Assembly (NCBI RefSeq): GCF_021389975.1
Contig: NZ_CP089981.1
Span: 5,729,501-5,793,500 of the forward strand
Reading direction: 5' to 3'
Origin: Fulvivirga ulvae
Lineage (GTDB): Bacteria; Bacteroidota; Bacteroidia; Cytophagales; Cyclobacteriaceae
Length of the DNA stretch: 64,000 bases
Below the pieces are notes generated by a model. It was given only the letters and a program-made list of their open reading frames with translations, made no database searches and was not told the DNA's origin. The position numbers and the translations under genes are program-made. Position 1 is the first letter of the stretch. Every line of letters begins with the position of its first letter. Shown piece by piece: positions 34,663 to 43,995 of this stretch.

Positions 34663-35412
34663 CTATGCAGAGCTACCCACGGTAATTACTTTCCCCTGCC
34701 ATTGTCCGCTAATCCTTTCTGATATAATGAGCTCTTCACCTGAAACCGAGGCTTCGGTAACAAGACCTCCGTGTTTGTCCCAGAATGCGCTTTGCCCTCC
34801 TGAAGGACTCCCCCAGGAGGCGCCTCCAAAATTCGACATCAAAACAGGCATCTGGTAACCGGAGGCATATTCACTTAATAGTCTGTGCGCACCAGCAATA
34901 CCTCCCGGCGAATAAAATATACTGGCTATATAAAAGCTTGCATTTTTTTTCGCTGCTTTCTCAGGATGCTTTCTGTTTTCGATGTCTGCACATATTGCCA
35001 AACGAATGGTTTCCCCTTCAAGGGATATAACAGGATCATGATCAAAACTTGAAGCAAAAAACTCATCTTCTCCCTCGTGTAAGAATTGCTTGGTATATAA
35101 GGCTAATTGGCCGTCAGGCAAAATGACAAATGATCCTATAAACAACAAGCCATGGGTATATACCGGAGCCCCTGCTATTATGATCATATGGTGCTGTTGT
35201 GAAAGCTGGCGTAGTTTATCCAGCCTGCTATCGTCAGGAGTGAAGCTGTATTTATGAGCCAGCTCTCTTTCGTATCCGGTAATTGAAAGTTCGGGAAAAG
35301 CAATGAGCTGTACACCATGTTCAGATGCTTCCCTTATCAATTCGTAGTGCCGTTCTAGGTTGGCAGGTATGTCCCCTCTCACGGGTACCGTTTGTGCCGC
35401 TGCTATGATCAT
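34663..35412 (-). CDS. nitrilase-family carbon-nitrogen hydrolase
   Basis: 249 residues from the ATG at 35412 (MIIAAAQTVPVRGDI, the usual family start); the frame opens 12 codons earlier with an unlikely extension. The Glu-Lys-Cys triad is visible: Glu in AFPELSITGYE, Lys in LYTKQFLHEGEDEFF, Cys in RLAICADIEN. Family members hydrolyse amides or nitriles; this class is often annotated as predicted amidohydrolase. It is convergent with the DoxX-like gene and shares its strand with the metallopeptidase-like gene. Confidence 0.9.
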   Translation of the reverse strand: MIIAAAQTVPVRGDIPANLERHYELIREASEHGVQLIAFPELSITGYERELAHKYSFTPDDSRLDKLRQLSQQHHMIIIAGAPVYTHGLLFIGSFVILPDGQLALYTKQFLHEGEDEFFASSFDHDPVISLEGETIRLAICADIENRKHPEKAAKKNASFYIASIFYSPGGIAGAHRLLSEYASGYQMPVLMSNFGGASWGSPSGGQSAFWDKHGGLVTEASVSGEELIISERISGQWQGKVITVGSSA

Positions 35413-35499
35413 GATTGAGTGGTTTGTATTTCGGGCGAAATAAAACATTATTTCGGATCAGGAAACCACAAGAGTCAAAATTTATTTTTCAGGAGGAAG

Positions 35500-36099
35500 T
35501 TATCTGGCTTCTACCATAAGCATCACCTCTTCCGGTGGCATGTACAGCCTTCTTATTTTACTTTTATATCTTTCGGGAAGATCAGCATGGTTTAATATAT
35601 AATTTTTGGTTTCGATTATCCTCCCGGCAAGACCGTGTTGAATAGCATACGTGTCTGCCACACGTTCCGCTCCTATGAGATATGCTTTACTTAGTATGTA
35701 GCCGAAACCAAACTTGAGTAATGAGAAGAAGCTCCTGTCTTTATAATCCATTACATGACCCAGCTCATGACCCAGCCAGCCTACAATAACTCCAAATGGA
35801 ACTGAATGAATAAATATTTTTTCATGGCCGATCCTAAAATAGTGGCTGATAAAAATCACATACTCCCGTTGTCCCCTGCTTTTAAGCATTGTCCTGACCA
35901 GCGGTTGAGCCTGCATAAATGATTTCCTGATGTTGTCTTTAAACACAAAGTGTATCCTGGTATTCTTCAGCTCCGGGTAATAGGACAAAGCTGTTAAAAT
36001 CTCTCTTCTCAGGGTATCAGGAATAACCTTATTTTTGGAAAACTGCTCAAGGTCAATTTCCTGAGGATAGTTTTGTATGGCTATGGCTCCATTATTCAT
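35500..36099 (-). CDS. HExxH metallopeptidase-like protein
   Basis: 199 residues. WLGHELGHVMDYKDR contains a zinc-binding HExxH, and GAERVADTYAIQHG about 30 residues later supplies a likely third ligand (Glu or Asp), as in M48-type gluzincins. No signal peptide is evident; the segment FFSLLKFGFGYILSKAYLIGA may be membrane-associated. I do not recognise the subfamily. The HExxH suggests proteolysis, but a structural zinc cannot be excluded. Confidence 0.65.
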   Translation of the reverse strand: MNNGAIAIQNYPQEIDLEQFSKNKVIPDTLRREILTALSYYPELKNTRIHFVFKDNIRKSFMQAQPLVRTMLKSRGQREYVIFISHYFRIGHEKIFIHSVPFGVIVGWLGHELGHVMDYKDRSFFSLLKFGFGYILSKAYLIGAERVADTYAIQHGLAGRIIETKNYILNHADLPERYKSKIRRLYMPPEEVMLMVEAR

Positions 36100-36204
36100 A
36101 ACCCTACATCTTCAAGAAGCGTGCCCAAGTGTTTTTTCACAGGTTGTGCCAAAATTAATCGTTCTCAATCATACCAAATAAGTTATATTGTGTACTGTTC
36201 TCCA

Positions 36205-36212
36205 TACCTTTG
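36205..36212 (+). promoter_or_regulatory. candidate -7 box, possibly for a leaderless transcript
   Basis: TACCTTTG matches TAnnTTTG but ends only four bases before the helicase ATG, so transcription would begin at or next to the start codon. A TTG occurs at 36188 but is closer than the usual spacing. Confidence 0.3.
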
Positions 36213-36216
36213 AGGA

Positions 36217-37539
36217 ATGAAGATCAACAACCCCGAAATAGAGAAGTACCTCATCCCTCTGAAAATCAAAGAACTTAACAGTATTCAGCAAGCTTCTCTG
36301 GAGCAGTATAAACCTGAAAAGGATATGATGCTGCTGGCGCCTACGGGAACCGGTAAAACACTAGCCTTTTTGCTTCCTGCCTTAAACCAACTCCAGTCAG
36401 AATCAGAAGCCGTACAAATATTAATACTGGTTCCCTCACGCGAGCTGGCCCTTCAACTGGAGCAGGTGTTTAAAACCATGAGTACTGGTTTTAAGGTTAA
36501 TTGCTGTTATGGAGGCCATTCTTTTAAAACAGAAACCAATAACCTGCTACACCCTCCTGCTATCCTGATCGGCACACCTGGCAGAATTGCTGATCATCTT
36601 AACAGGAAAAGTTTTGAAACGAAACAGATCCGTACTGTAGTCCTGGATGAGTTTGACAAATCTTTGGAACTGGGTTTTGAGGAGGATATGCAATCCATTA
36701 TTCGGCGTATCCCTCATTTAAAAAGCCGGATTTTAACTTCGGCCACTGAAATGAAGAATATCCCTGACTTTGTCGGTTTTTCAGATCCGGTAGTGATCAA
36801 TCACCTGTCACAACATCCGGCACCGGATATCGAACTGGTGAATATTCCAACTGACTCGGCAAGTAAACTTGAAACGCTTTTTCAACTGATTTGCAATATT
36901 GGGGCTCAGCCTATGCTTGTTTTTTGCAATCATAGAGAAGCCGTTGACAGGATCAGTGATCTGCTCTTCGAAAGGAGTATCATCCATGAGGTATTTCATG
37001 GCGGCATGGACCAGGAGGAGCGCGAACGGGCACTTTTAAAATTCAGAAACGGGAGTCACTATGTATTGATAACTACTGACCTGGCTGCAAGAGGCCTTGA
37101 TATCCCGCAGATCAGGCATATTATTCATTATCAGCTTCCTGTCGGGGAAGATGCCTTCATCCATCGCAACGGAAGAACGGCCAGGATGAAGACCAGTGGC
37201 ACTGCTTACCTGGTAACAACCGAAAATAATGAAATACCAGCCTATATTAGCCATGACCTGCGCGTAATGTCGCTCAGTATTGATGCCGGAGTTCCGGAAG
37301 CACCTGAGTGGGAAACGTTATTCATTAGTGCCGGTAAAAAGGATAAGATCAATAAAGTTGACATTGTGGGTCTTTTCCTGAAAACAGGAGGACTCCAAAA
37401 AGATGATCTTGGTCTGATCGAAGTCAAAGACCAGTATGCCTATGCTGCGGTAAAACGCAATCAGGTAAAGGCCATACTCCCAAAGGTAAACAACCAAAAG
37501 GTAAAGAGGCAAAAGCTGCGTATCCAGGTAGCCCGGTAA
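36217..37539 (+). CDS. DEAD-box-type RNA helicase with DEFD motif II
   Basis: 440 residues. Q motif region NSIQQASLEQY, motif I APTGTGKT, Ia PSRELA, Ib GTPGRIAD, motif II LDEFDKSLE, motif III TSATE, motif V TTDLAARGLDIPQI and VI HRNGRTARM. The DEAD tetrapeptide is replaced by DEFD; Asp and Glu are kept, so ATP hydrolysis is possible. The C-terminus (residues 370-440) is basic (KVNNQKVKRQKLRIQVAR) and may bind RNA. Likely roles are ribosome assembly or RNA turnover. It is a separate paralogue of the longer helicase at 57654. Confidence 0.9.
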   Translation: MKINNPEIEKYLIPLKIKELNSIQQASLEQYKPEKDMMLLAPTGTGKTLAFLLPALNQLQSESEAVQILILVPSRELALQLEQVFKTMSTGFKVNCCYGGHSFKTETNNLLHPPAILIGTPGRIADHLNRKSFETKQIRTVVLDEFDKSLELGFEEDMQSIIRRIPHLKSRILTSATEMKNIPDFVGFSDPVVINHLSQHPAPDIELVNIPTDSASKLETLFQLICNIGAQPMLVFCNHREAVDRISDLLFERSIIHEVFHGGMDQEERERALLKFRNGSHYVLITTDLAARGLDIPQIRHIIHYQLPVGEDAFIHRNGRTARMKTSGTAYLVTTENNEIPAYISHDLRVMSLSIDAGVPEAPEWETLFISAGKKDKINKVDIVGLFLKTGGLQKDDLGLIEVKDQYAYAAVKRNQVKAILPKVNNQKVKRQKLRIQVAR

Positions 37540-37595
37540 TTTCAGGTAAACAGAACCAATTTAAAGTATTCTTAGTTTTAGGGTAATTATTTAGC

Positions 37596-37603
37596 TAACT
37601 TTG
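37596..37603 (+). promoter_or_regulatory. -7 promoter box upstream of the ABC-F gene
   Basis: TAACTTTG is a perfect TAnnTTTG match, followed by CAGCC as in many Bacteroidota promoters; the start codon lies 22 bases after the box. A TTTTAG sequence about 20 bases upstream is a weak -33. Confidence 0.55.
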
Positions 37604-37625
37604 CAGCCTTAAATTCGAGAATGGT

Positions 37626-39242
37626 ATGATCGCAGCAAACAATGTTTCTCTACAATACGGTAAGAGAGTCCTTTTTGACGAAGTAAACATCAAATTCAGT
37701 GCAGGCAACTGCTACGGTGTTATTGGAGCCAACGGAGCCGGAAAATCCACCTTTTTAAAGATACTTTCAGGAGATATAACTCCGAACTCCGGGAATGTAA
37801 CTATTGAGCCCGGCAAGAGGATGGCCGTGCTCAAGCAGAACCACTTTGAATTTGACGAGTTCACGGTATTGGATACCGTAATGATGGGCCATACCAAGTT
37901 ATGGAAGATCATGAAGGAAAAGGACGAGATCTATGCCAAGCCCGATTTTTCTGAAGAAGACGGTATTAAAGCTTCTGAGCTGGAAGCTGAGTTTGCCGAG
38001 ATGGATGGTTGGAATGCGGAGTCTGATGCTGCTGCGCTTTTAAGCGGCCTGGGTATCGACGAATCAGAGCATTATAACCTGATGAAAGACCTGACTGGTA
38101 GTCAGAAAGTAAGGGTACTTTTATCTCAGGCCCTCTTCGGTAACCCTGACATCCTGATCCTGGATGAACCTACCAATGACCTTGACATCCATACGGTAAG
38201 CTGGCTGGAAGATTTTCTTCTTGATTTTAAAAATACAGTGATCGTAGTATCTCACGACCGTCACTTTTTAGATACTGTATGCACCCATATCGCCGATATT
38301 GATTTTGGTGCCATCAAATTATTTACCGGTAACTATTCATTCTGGTATCAGTCCAGTCAGTTAGCGTTAAGCCAGCGCTCTGCTGCTAACAAGAAAGCTG
38401 AAGAAAAGAAAAAAGAACTGCAAGAGTTTATCGCACGCTTTAGTGCCAATGCTTCCAAATCCAAGCAGGCTACCAGCCGAAGGAAGCTTCTCGACAAGAT
38501 CAATGTTGAAGATATTCAGCCTTCAAACAGACGTTATCCCGCAATCATCTTCAATCAGAAACGTGAGGCCGGAGACCAGATACTTCAAATAGAAGGGCTG
38601 AATAAAAAGATAGATGGACGCTCTCTTATCAAAGACCTGGATATTTTTGTTAACAAAGGAGATAAGATCGCTTTTATTGGCAAGGATAGTCTCGCCATCT
38701 CTACTCTTTTTCGCATTCTGATGGGGGAAGAAAAAGCTGATTCCGGAGAGTTCAAGTTTGGTCAGACCATCACAACGGCTTATTTGCCCAACGAAAATGA
38801 GAAGTACTTTAAAAGCAATGAAAACCTTATAGACTGGCTAAGGCAGTACTCTGATGACGAAAAGGATGAAATATTTATCCGTGGGTTTCTTGGAAAAATG
38901 CTCTTTACAGGTGAAGAAACCCTAAAAAAATGCAATGTACTTTCCGGTGGTGAAAAAGTAAGGTGTATGATATCACGGATGATGCTGGCCAGTGCCAACC
39001 TGCTGATACTCGACGAACCTACCAACCACCTTGACCTAGAATCTATCACGGCTTTTAACAATGCTTTGAAAGACTTCCCGGGTACAGTCTTGTTCACATC
39101 ACATGATCATGAGTTTACCCAGACTGTTGCCAACAGGATCATAGAGCTTACACCTAATGGTTTTATGGATAAGCTTATGACCTATGATGACTACATTTCA
39201 AGCGAGCAAGTGGCGTCGCAGAGAGAGTCTCTGATGGCATAA
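37626..39242 (+). CDS. ABC-F family ATPase
   Basis: 538 residues, no membrane segment, two ABC domains joined by a charged linker (KKAEEKKKELQEFIARFSANASKSKQATSRR). First domain: Walker A GANGAGKST, signature LTGSQKVRVLLSQ, Walker B LILDEPTNDLD. Second: a degenerate Walker A (GKDSLAISTL, no GKS/T), intact signature LSGGEKVRCMISR and Walker B LILDEPTNHLD. ABC-F proteins act on the ribosomal E site in translation control or antibiotic protection. The degenerate second P-loop suggests only one site hydrolyses ATP normally. Closest in layout to the YbiT/YkpA group. Confidence 0.92.
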   Translation: MIAANNVSLQYGKRVLFDEVNIKFSAGNCYGVIGANGAGKSTFLKILSGDITPNSGNVTIEPGKRMAVLKQNHFEFDEFTVLDTVMMGHTKLWKIMKEKDEIYAKPDFSEEDGIKASELEAEFAEMDGWNAESDAAALLSGLGIDESEHYNLMKDLTGSQKVRVLLSQALFGNPDILILDEPTNDLDIHTVSWLEDFLLDFKNTVIVVSHDRHFLDTVCTHIADIDFGAIKLFTGNYSFWYQSSQLALSQRSAANKKAEEKKKELQEFIARFSANASKSKQATSRRKLLDKINVEDIQPSNRRYPAIIFNQKREAGDQILQIEGLNKKIDGRSLIKDLDIFVNKGDKIAFIGKDSLAISTLFRILMGEEKADSGEFKFGQTITTAYLPNENEKYFKSNENLIDWLRQYSDDEKDEIFIRGFLGKMLFTGEETLKKCNVLSGGEKVRCMISRMMLASANLLILDEPTNHLDLESITAFNNALKDFPGTVLFTSHDHEFTQTVANRIIELTPNGFMDKLMTYDDYISSEQVASQRESLMA

Positions 39243-39252
39243 AGATATTATA

Positions 39253-39296
39253 ATGAATTTAACCATGACCGGCAACCCGGGCATGGTTAAATTCAT
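39253..39296. terminator. 15-bp perfect hairpin between convergent genes
   Basis: ATGAATTTAACCATG (39253-39267) pairs exactly with CATGGTTAAATTCAT (39282-39296). The 14-base loop itself can form a CCGG stem. It lies between the ABC-F and hybrid kinase stops and can serve both strands. Confidence 0.8.
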
Positions 39297-39300
39297 AGTT

Positions 39301-42300
39301 TTATTTGTTCATAACCACCTCAAATACAGTAAGACCTTCATTACACTGTTTGATACTTACCATTCCCCCAAGCCTGTCAGCAATTAATTTGGATTCATAA
39401 AGACCGAGCCCGGAACCTTTGGAGGCTTCGGAACCAACAAAAAACATGTCAAAAACCCGCTCTCTTTGCTGGGCAGGGATTCCAATACCGTTGTCTGTAA
39501 CGGATATTACCACCTGTCCTGGGGCTTGGCCGCGGGCAACACCTATTTTAACCCATTTATTCTTTTGATCGGGGTCCTGAAACTGAACAGCGTTGAGTAT
39601 AATATTTTCGAGCAATATTCTGAAGAGAAATTGATCTGACCGCAGGCTTATTTCCGCATCGATATCATATTCAAATTTAATGTGATGGAGCTCCTCAGTC
39701 TTGGTGATAGACTTAATAATCTGATCCAAAATAGCCTCAATATCCAGCAGACTTTTGGTCACAGGGGTTTTCTTATTTTGGTGTGTACGCAGCAGCCTGC
39801 CCAGCATATGGTCCATTTCAAATGCTACTTTCTCCAGGAAGTTCAAAAATTCGAGTCCCTTCTTATCCTTCACCTCCAGCTGCCCGAGGTGGCATAAGCC
39901 AAGTATCCTGGCCAGCGGGCCCCGAAGGTCATGGGCCGAGCGGTACGCAAACTCATCAAAGTTTTTATTGGTAGTCACCAATTGACTATAAGCATCATTC
40001 AGGTCACGTGTGCGCTCATCTACCTTAGCTTCCAGTGTTTTATAAGCATTGGAATTATCAAGCCCGATAGCGATATAGGTGGCCAACGCACTCAGCAAAT
40101 CAAATTGATATTGCGAGTAGTCATTCTCGTTAGGGCTTTGCACGCTCAGCACTCCGATAACACGGTCTTCTACCAGCAGGGGAATACACATTAATGATGC
40201 TAACAACTTATTCTTCACTTCTTCGATAGATGGAAGGTACTGCTGGTATTCATTTCTGGCATTTCCCAACCATATAGGCTTTTTATTTCTGACAGCCCAG
40301 CTTGTAAACCTGTTTCCTGACACTTCGGTTTCATAGCCAGGCATTCTTTCCCCTTTGAATATGCACAAGGCAAAATTTATCTTACCGCTTTCCTCATCAT
40401 ATATACCTATACCGAATTCCGTGGCATCCATTAAGTTAGTCACATGCTCATGTACTTTTACTATGATCTTTTCAAAGTCAAGCATAGAAGAAATTTCCCT
40501 GCCTATTTCACTGATTATACGAATGTTCTTGTATGATTTCTCCAACTGCTTTCTCTGCATTTCCAACTCTTCATTCTGAGCGAGAATCTCATCATTCTGG
40601 GCAAGCACTTCATCATTGATCAGCACCACCTCTTCCTGCTTTAACTGCAGTTGCTCATGTGCCGCTATCAGCTTCTTGTTTTTCTCCTCAAGCTGGCGGC
40701 TTTTATGATCAATCTCCGCTGTTCTTTCTTCCACCAGCTTTTCAAGCCTGCCTTTCTGTTCTTTAATATTATAAACCCTGTACCGGTGCACGCCAATTAC
40801 AAGTCCTACAAGTAAAGCGCCCGATAGCAGCTTAAACCACCATGTTTGCCAATAAGGGGGAGTTATTATCAGCGTGAGGGTAGCCGGCTCCATTTTCCAG
40901 ATACCATCATTATTTGATGCCTTAATTTTAAATGTATACTCACCGGGAGGCACATTGGTATAGCTTGCAAAACGTAAGCTACCTTGTGTATAGACCCATT
41001 CCTTGTCAAAGCCTTCTAAAATATATGCGTAGCGATTTTTGGAGGGGTTGGAGAAGTGTAATGCAGCAAATTCAAAAGCTATTGAATTTTGATGATACGC
41101 AAGTTGCAGTTTATCCATGAAATGGACATGTTTGCCGAGATAAATACCTTGGGATGAGTCCCTAAGCTCAACAGCCTTGTTAAAAAGTCTGATGCTTGTG
41201 ATGGCTACCTGTGGTAAGGTCTCATTATCAAAAACTTCCTCCGGTCTGAAATAGTTGAGACCATTTATTCCACCGAAAAATAATTCTCCGTCAGGCGCCC
41301 TGTAAAATGATCCTGTATTGAATTCATTAGCTTGTAACCCGTCGTTACGATCGTAGTTCCGAAAGGTACCGGTGATCGGATTGAGGCGTGACAAACCTTT
41401 ATTGGTGCTTACCCATATATAATGATCATCGTCTTCCAAAACACCATAGGTGTGATTATTGGCCAGTCCTTCATTTACTGTATAATGCTCAAATATCCCC
41501 TTTTCCCTATTCACCAGCTTGTTTAATCCCCTGCCGGCAGTGGCAACCCAAACTGTATTGTTATGGTCAACCAATACTGATTTTATATAGTTGTCGGAAA
41601 GGCTTTCCGGGTCATTAAGATCATAGTAATAGTTTGTCCATTGGTTTGTAGTCTTATTATACATATTCAGTCCATTCCAGGTACCTATCCACAGGTTCCC
41701 GTCATGGTCTTCATCTATGGCATAATTTACCTCAAGGCTGCTTATAGAATTTTTCAGGCTGTCAGGTCTGTAGTTAATAAACCGGTCTGTACCCCGCTCA
41801 TACCTGAAAAGACCTTTCCCATTAGACCCTATCCACATTGTTCCGTCACTATCCTCATAAAACATACGCACATCAGTTGCCTTAAAAGCATACGGGTCGT
41901 CCGGGTCCGGCTCGAATCGCCTGAATTTACCTGTTACGGTATTGTACCAGCTCAGCCCTCCATCGCTGGTGCCTATCCACAGTATATTGTCACTATCGAG
42001 GCATAAACGGCGAACTACATTGCCATTCATACTATTGGAGTTGCCGGGATCACCAAAAAATCGGGTAACCTCCCCTGTCTTACGGTCAACGTAATTTAAT
42101 CCCGGGTTTGTACCAACCCATATATTTCCATCACGATCCTTGGTTATAGCCCTTACAATATTGCTGGATAAAGAATTTGGATCGTTCTCTTTGTATTCCA
42201 ACGTCTTAAATTTAGAAGCATACAGGTCAAACTTATTTAGTCCGCCAAAATATGTGCCTACCCACAATACATTAGACCTGTCTTCATATAGAGTGGTTAT

Positions 42301-43272
42301 CCAGTTATTGCTCAGGCTGCTCAGGTCACCCTCATCTTTTTTGTATTGGGATACAGTTATTTTACCACCTGCTTCCACCAACCGGTTAAGGCCATTCCTG
42401 GTACCCACCCATATGTGCCCTTTGCTATCCTGAAAAATATCCGTAACCCTGTTATCAGAAATATTTTGATCATGTGAACCGCTCCCAAAAAGCTCAAACT
42501 CATTCGTCTTATGATTATATATATTGAGGCCATTCTGTGTACCTATCCAAAGCCGCTTCTGCCTATCCTCATAAATAGAGGTTATATAATTGCTACTTAG
42601 TGAATTAGGAGTATTTGCATGGTAATATCTTTGGAACTTCCCCTTTTGCCGGGAGTATTTATTTAACCCCTCTTCAGTGCCTACCCAAAGATTATTTTCA
42701 TGGTCTTCAAAAAGGGCGGTAATTACACTACTACTTAAGCTGGAAGGGTCATTATTTTTATGCCGAAAATATACCACCTCACCTCCTACAGAGTCAATCC
42801 TGTTGAGACCGTCTGCTGTACCTGCCCATAACACTCCCTGACTATCCACAAGAATACAATTGACATCGTTGGCAGATAACTGTTGCGTGCCGCTGCCTGC
42901 TCTGAGATGTGTAAAGTCGTCACTGGATATATCAACAAGATCCAGGCCGACTATAGTGCTTACCAGCAGCCTGTTTTGGCCATAATTAAGGACTTCAGTA
43001 GTATAGTTATGTAGTAGTGTGTTATGGTTTTTAAGGTCATTGGTATAGGTAATGAATTCATACCCGTCATACCTGTTGAGTCCATCCTGGGTGGCTACCC
43101 ATAGAAAACCCTGATCATCCTGGGTGATAGACATGACTGTATTTTGAGAAAGGCCATTATCTATGGTCAGCCTTTCAAACCTGATGTCATTTATCTGCGC
43201 AAAAGTGGCATGAAACAGAGAGATTAATAACAGGTTTACCAGAACTATTCCCGCATAAAGTCTGATTTTCAT
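39301..43272 (-). CDS. propeller-type (Reg_prop/Y_Y_Y) sensor histidine kinase with GAF domain
   Basis: 1323 residues. Signal peptide (1-25); two seven-bladed propellers of Reg_prop repeats (about 30-700, with many copies of W-V/I-G-T and GLNRL/GLNKY); Y_Y_Y domain (about 715-800, FSNPSKNRYAYILEGFDKEW, PPGEYTFKIKASNNDG); one membrane helix (FKLLSGALLVGLVIGVHRY); long coiled coil; GAF (about 925-1085); HisKA with His in AYRSAHDLRGPLARI (about 1110); ATPase with LNAVQFQD, DNGIGIPAQ and GSGLGLYESK. Unlike the gut-Bacteroides hybrid systems it has no receiver or AraC output fused, and a GAF is inserted. The periplasmic sensor probably detects a polysaccharide or other ligand. The adjacent ABC-F and the array genes give no hint of its target. 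Confidence 0.93.
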   Translation of the reverse strand: MKIRLYAGIVLVNLLLISLFHATFAQINDIRFERLTIDNGLSQNTVMSITQDDQGFLWVATQDGLNRYDGYEFITYTNDLKNHNTLLHNYTTEVLNYGQNRLLVSTIVGLDLVDISSDDFTHLRAGSGTQQLSANDVNCILVDSQGVLWAGTADGLNRIDSVGGEVVYFRHKNNDPSSLSSSVITALFEDHENNLWVGTEEGLNKYSRQKGKFQRYYHANTPNSLSSNYITSIYEDRQKRLWIGTQNGLNIYNHKTNEFELFGSGSHDQNISDNRVTDIFQDSKGHIWVGTRNGLNRLVEAGGKITVSQYKKDEGDLSSLSNNWITTLYEDRSNVLWVGTYFGGLNKFDLYASKFKTLEYKENDPNSLSSNIVRAITKDRDGNIWVGTNPGLNYVDRKTGEVTRFFGDPGNSNSMNGNVVRRLCLDSDNILWIGTSDGGLSWYNTVTGKFRRFEPDPDDPYAFKATDVRMFYEDSDGTMWIGSNGKGLFRYERGTDRFINYRPDSLKNSISSLEVNYAIDEDHDGNLWIGTWNGLNMYNKTTNQWTNYYYDLNDPESLSDNYIKSVLVDHNNTVWVATAGRGLNKLVNREKGIFEHYTVNEGLANNHTYGVLEDDDHYIWVSTNKGLSRLNPITGTFRNYDRNDGLQANEFNTGSFYRAPDGELFFGGINGLNYFRPEEVFDNETLPQVAITSIRLFNKAVELRDSSQGIYLGKHVHFMDKLQLAYHQNSIAFEFAALHFSNPSKNRYAYILEGFDKEWVYTQGSLRFASYTNVPPGEYTFKIKASNNDGIWKMEPATLTLIITPPYWQTWWFKLLSGALLVGLVIGVHRYRVYNIKEQKGRLEKLVEERTAEIDHKSRQLEEKNKKLIAAHEQLQLKQEEVVLINDEVLAQNDEILAQNEELEMQRKQLEKSYKNIRIISEIGREISSMLDFEKIIVKVHEHVTNLMDATEFGIGIYDEESGKINFALCIFKGERMPGYETEVSGNRFTSWAVRNKKPIWLGNARNEYQQYLPSIEEVKNKLLASLMCIPLLVEDRVIGVLSVQSPNENDYSQYQFDLLSALATYIAIGLDNSNAYKTLEAKVDERTRDLNDAYSQLVTTNKNFDEFAYRSAHDLRGPLARILGLCHLGQLEVKDKKGLEFLNFLEKVAFEMDHMLGRLLRTHQNKKTPVTKSLLDIEAILDQIIKSITKTEELHHIKFEYDIDAEISLRSDQFLFRILLENIILNAVQFQDPDQKNKWVKIGVARGQAPGQVVISVTDNGIGIPAQQRERVFDMFFVGSEASKGSGLGLYESKLIADRLGGMVSIKQCNEGLTVFEVVMNK

Positions 43273-43508
43273 TAATTTAAGAAGCTCAACTTTTTATAAA
43301 CAATTTCTATTATAATAAATATACTCTTAATTCTTTTAAACCCGAACACGTCAGCAATAAGTTTGTTAATAATTTAACATATAAAATGAAGCATAAGTAA
43401 GAGAGATCGAAAGCTGGAATTAAGAGTATTATCTCCAGAAAATCAATCTAAAAAGAGAGGTGGTGAGGGTTATTTTCTTGTTGGGTGCAAATTTAAGTAA
43501 TATCGCAT
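43273..43508. other. intergenic region with no recognised feature
   Basis: Upstream of the propeller kinase start. It is AT-rich and should include that gene's promoter; no clear box or repeat was found. Confidence 0.4.
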
Positions 43509-43622
43509 TCAAAGATGACTTGTTTTTCCTTGAGCCCACCATTCTGCCCCACTTAATGCTTTGTCTAACTCAAATTCTTTAACATCAGGGTGAATAATAC
43601 CTCGATCTCCACAGCGATTAAG
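43509..43622 (-). pseudogene. orphan C-terminal fragment of a secreted or toxin-like protein
   Basis: An open frame of 37 codons with no start, following a TGA (43625-43623), encodes a coherent tail: LNRCGDRGIIHPDVKEFELD, then KALSGAEWWAQGKTSHL and a stop. It differs from the other tails in the array but has the same position downstream of a small membrane gene. I interpret it as the last piece of a lost toxin-like gene; the fold is not recognised. Confidence 0.5.
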
Positions 43623-43690
43623 TCATTTAAAACTATTCAAAATGATAAGTCTGCTGGCTGCGACAGTGAGCAGGCTTATCTGACCTTAAT

Positions 43691-43957
43691 TTAAAATGTC
43701 GGAAGAACCTTAACTACAAGAATTGTAAATAAAACACTAAACAAGAAGAAACCCCATTCTTTGATAATATACATAATGCCATACTGTCTATACCTTAATG
43801 CAAAAAGGGCAGTTATGGCTAACAGGCTAACAATACTGACTGCCGCTGGATAGATTATTAATGTACCAAACCCAGGCATATAATTATACCTGACATACAT
43901 GAAACATAGCAGATAGGCTAAGGTTGCTATAAAAAATATTACTTTAAGAATTTTCAT
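43691..43957 (-). CDS. small three-helix membrane protein (putative immunity protein)
   Basis: 88 residues: helices at about 5-25 (VIFFIATLAYLLCFMYV), 30-52 and 65-85 (EWGFFLFSVLFTILVVKVLP). It is clearly paralogous to the C-terminal half of the 44112-44579 protein: both share FMYVRY, an II-containing second helix and a final K-x-LP motif. Its ATG follows, after two bases, a short frame ending in GCN-stop. The position after a toxin-tail remnant and the membrane-only composition suggest an immunity protein guarding the inner membrane. Function not proven. Confidence 0.6.
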   Translation of the reverse strand: MKILKVIFFIATLAYLLCFMYVRYNYMPGFGTLIIYPAAVSIVSLLAITALFALRYRQYGIMYIIKEWGFFLFSVLFTILVVKVLPTF

Positions 43958-43959
43958 AT

Positions 43960-43995
43960 CTAATTACAACCAATAATATAAAATAAGTTTTTCAT
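43960..43995 (-). pseudogene. mosaic mini-frame joining an immunity start to a toxin tail
   Basis: Encodes MKNLFYIIGCN-stop. The first seven residues are identical to the start of the 86-residue membrane protein at 45845-46105, then the frame runs into GCN-stop, which resembles the Cys-Asn ending of the toxin tails. The upstream sequence 43981-44020 nearly matches 46091-46130. This looks like a recombination joint between two cassettes. Confidence 0.55.
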
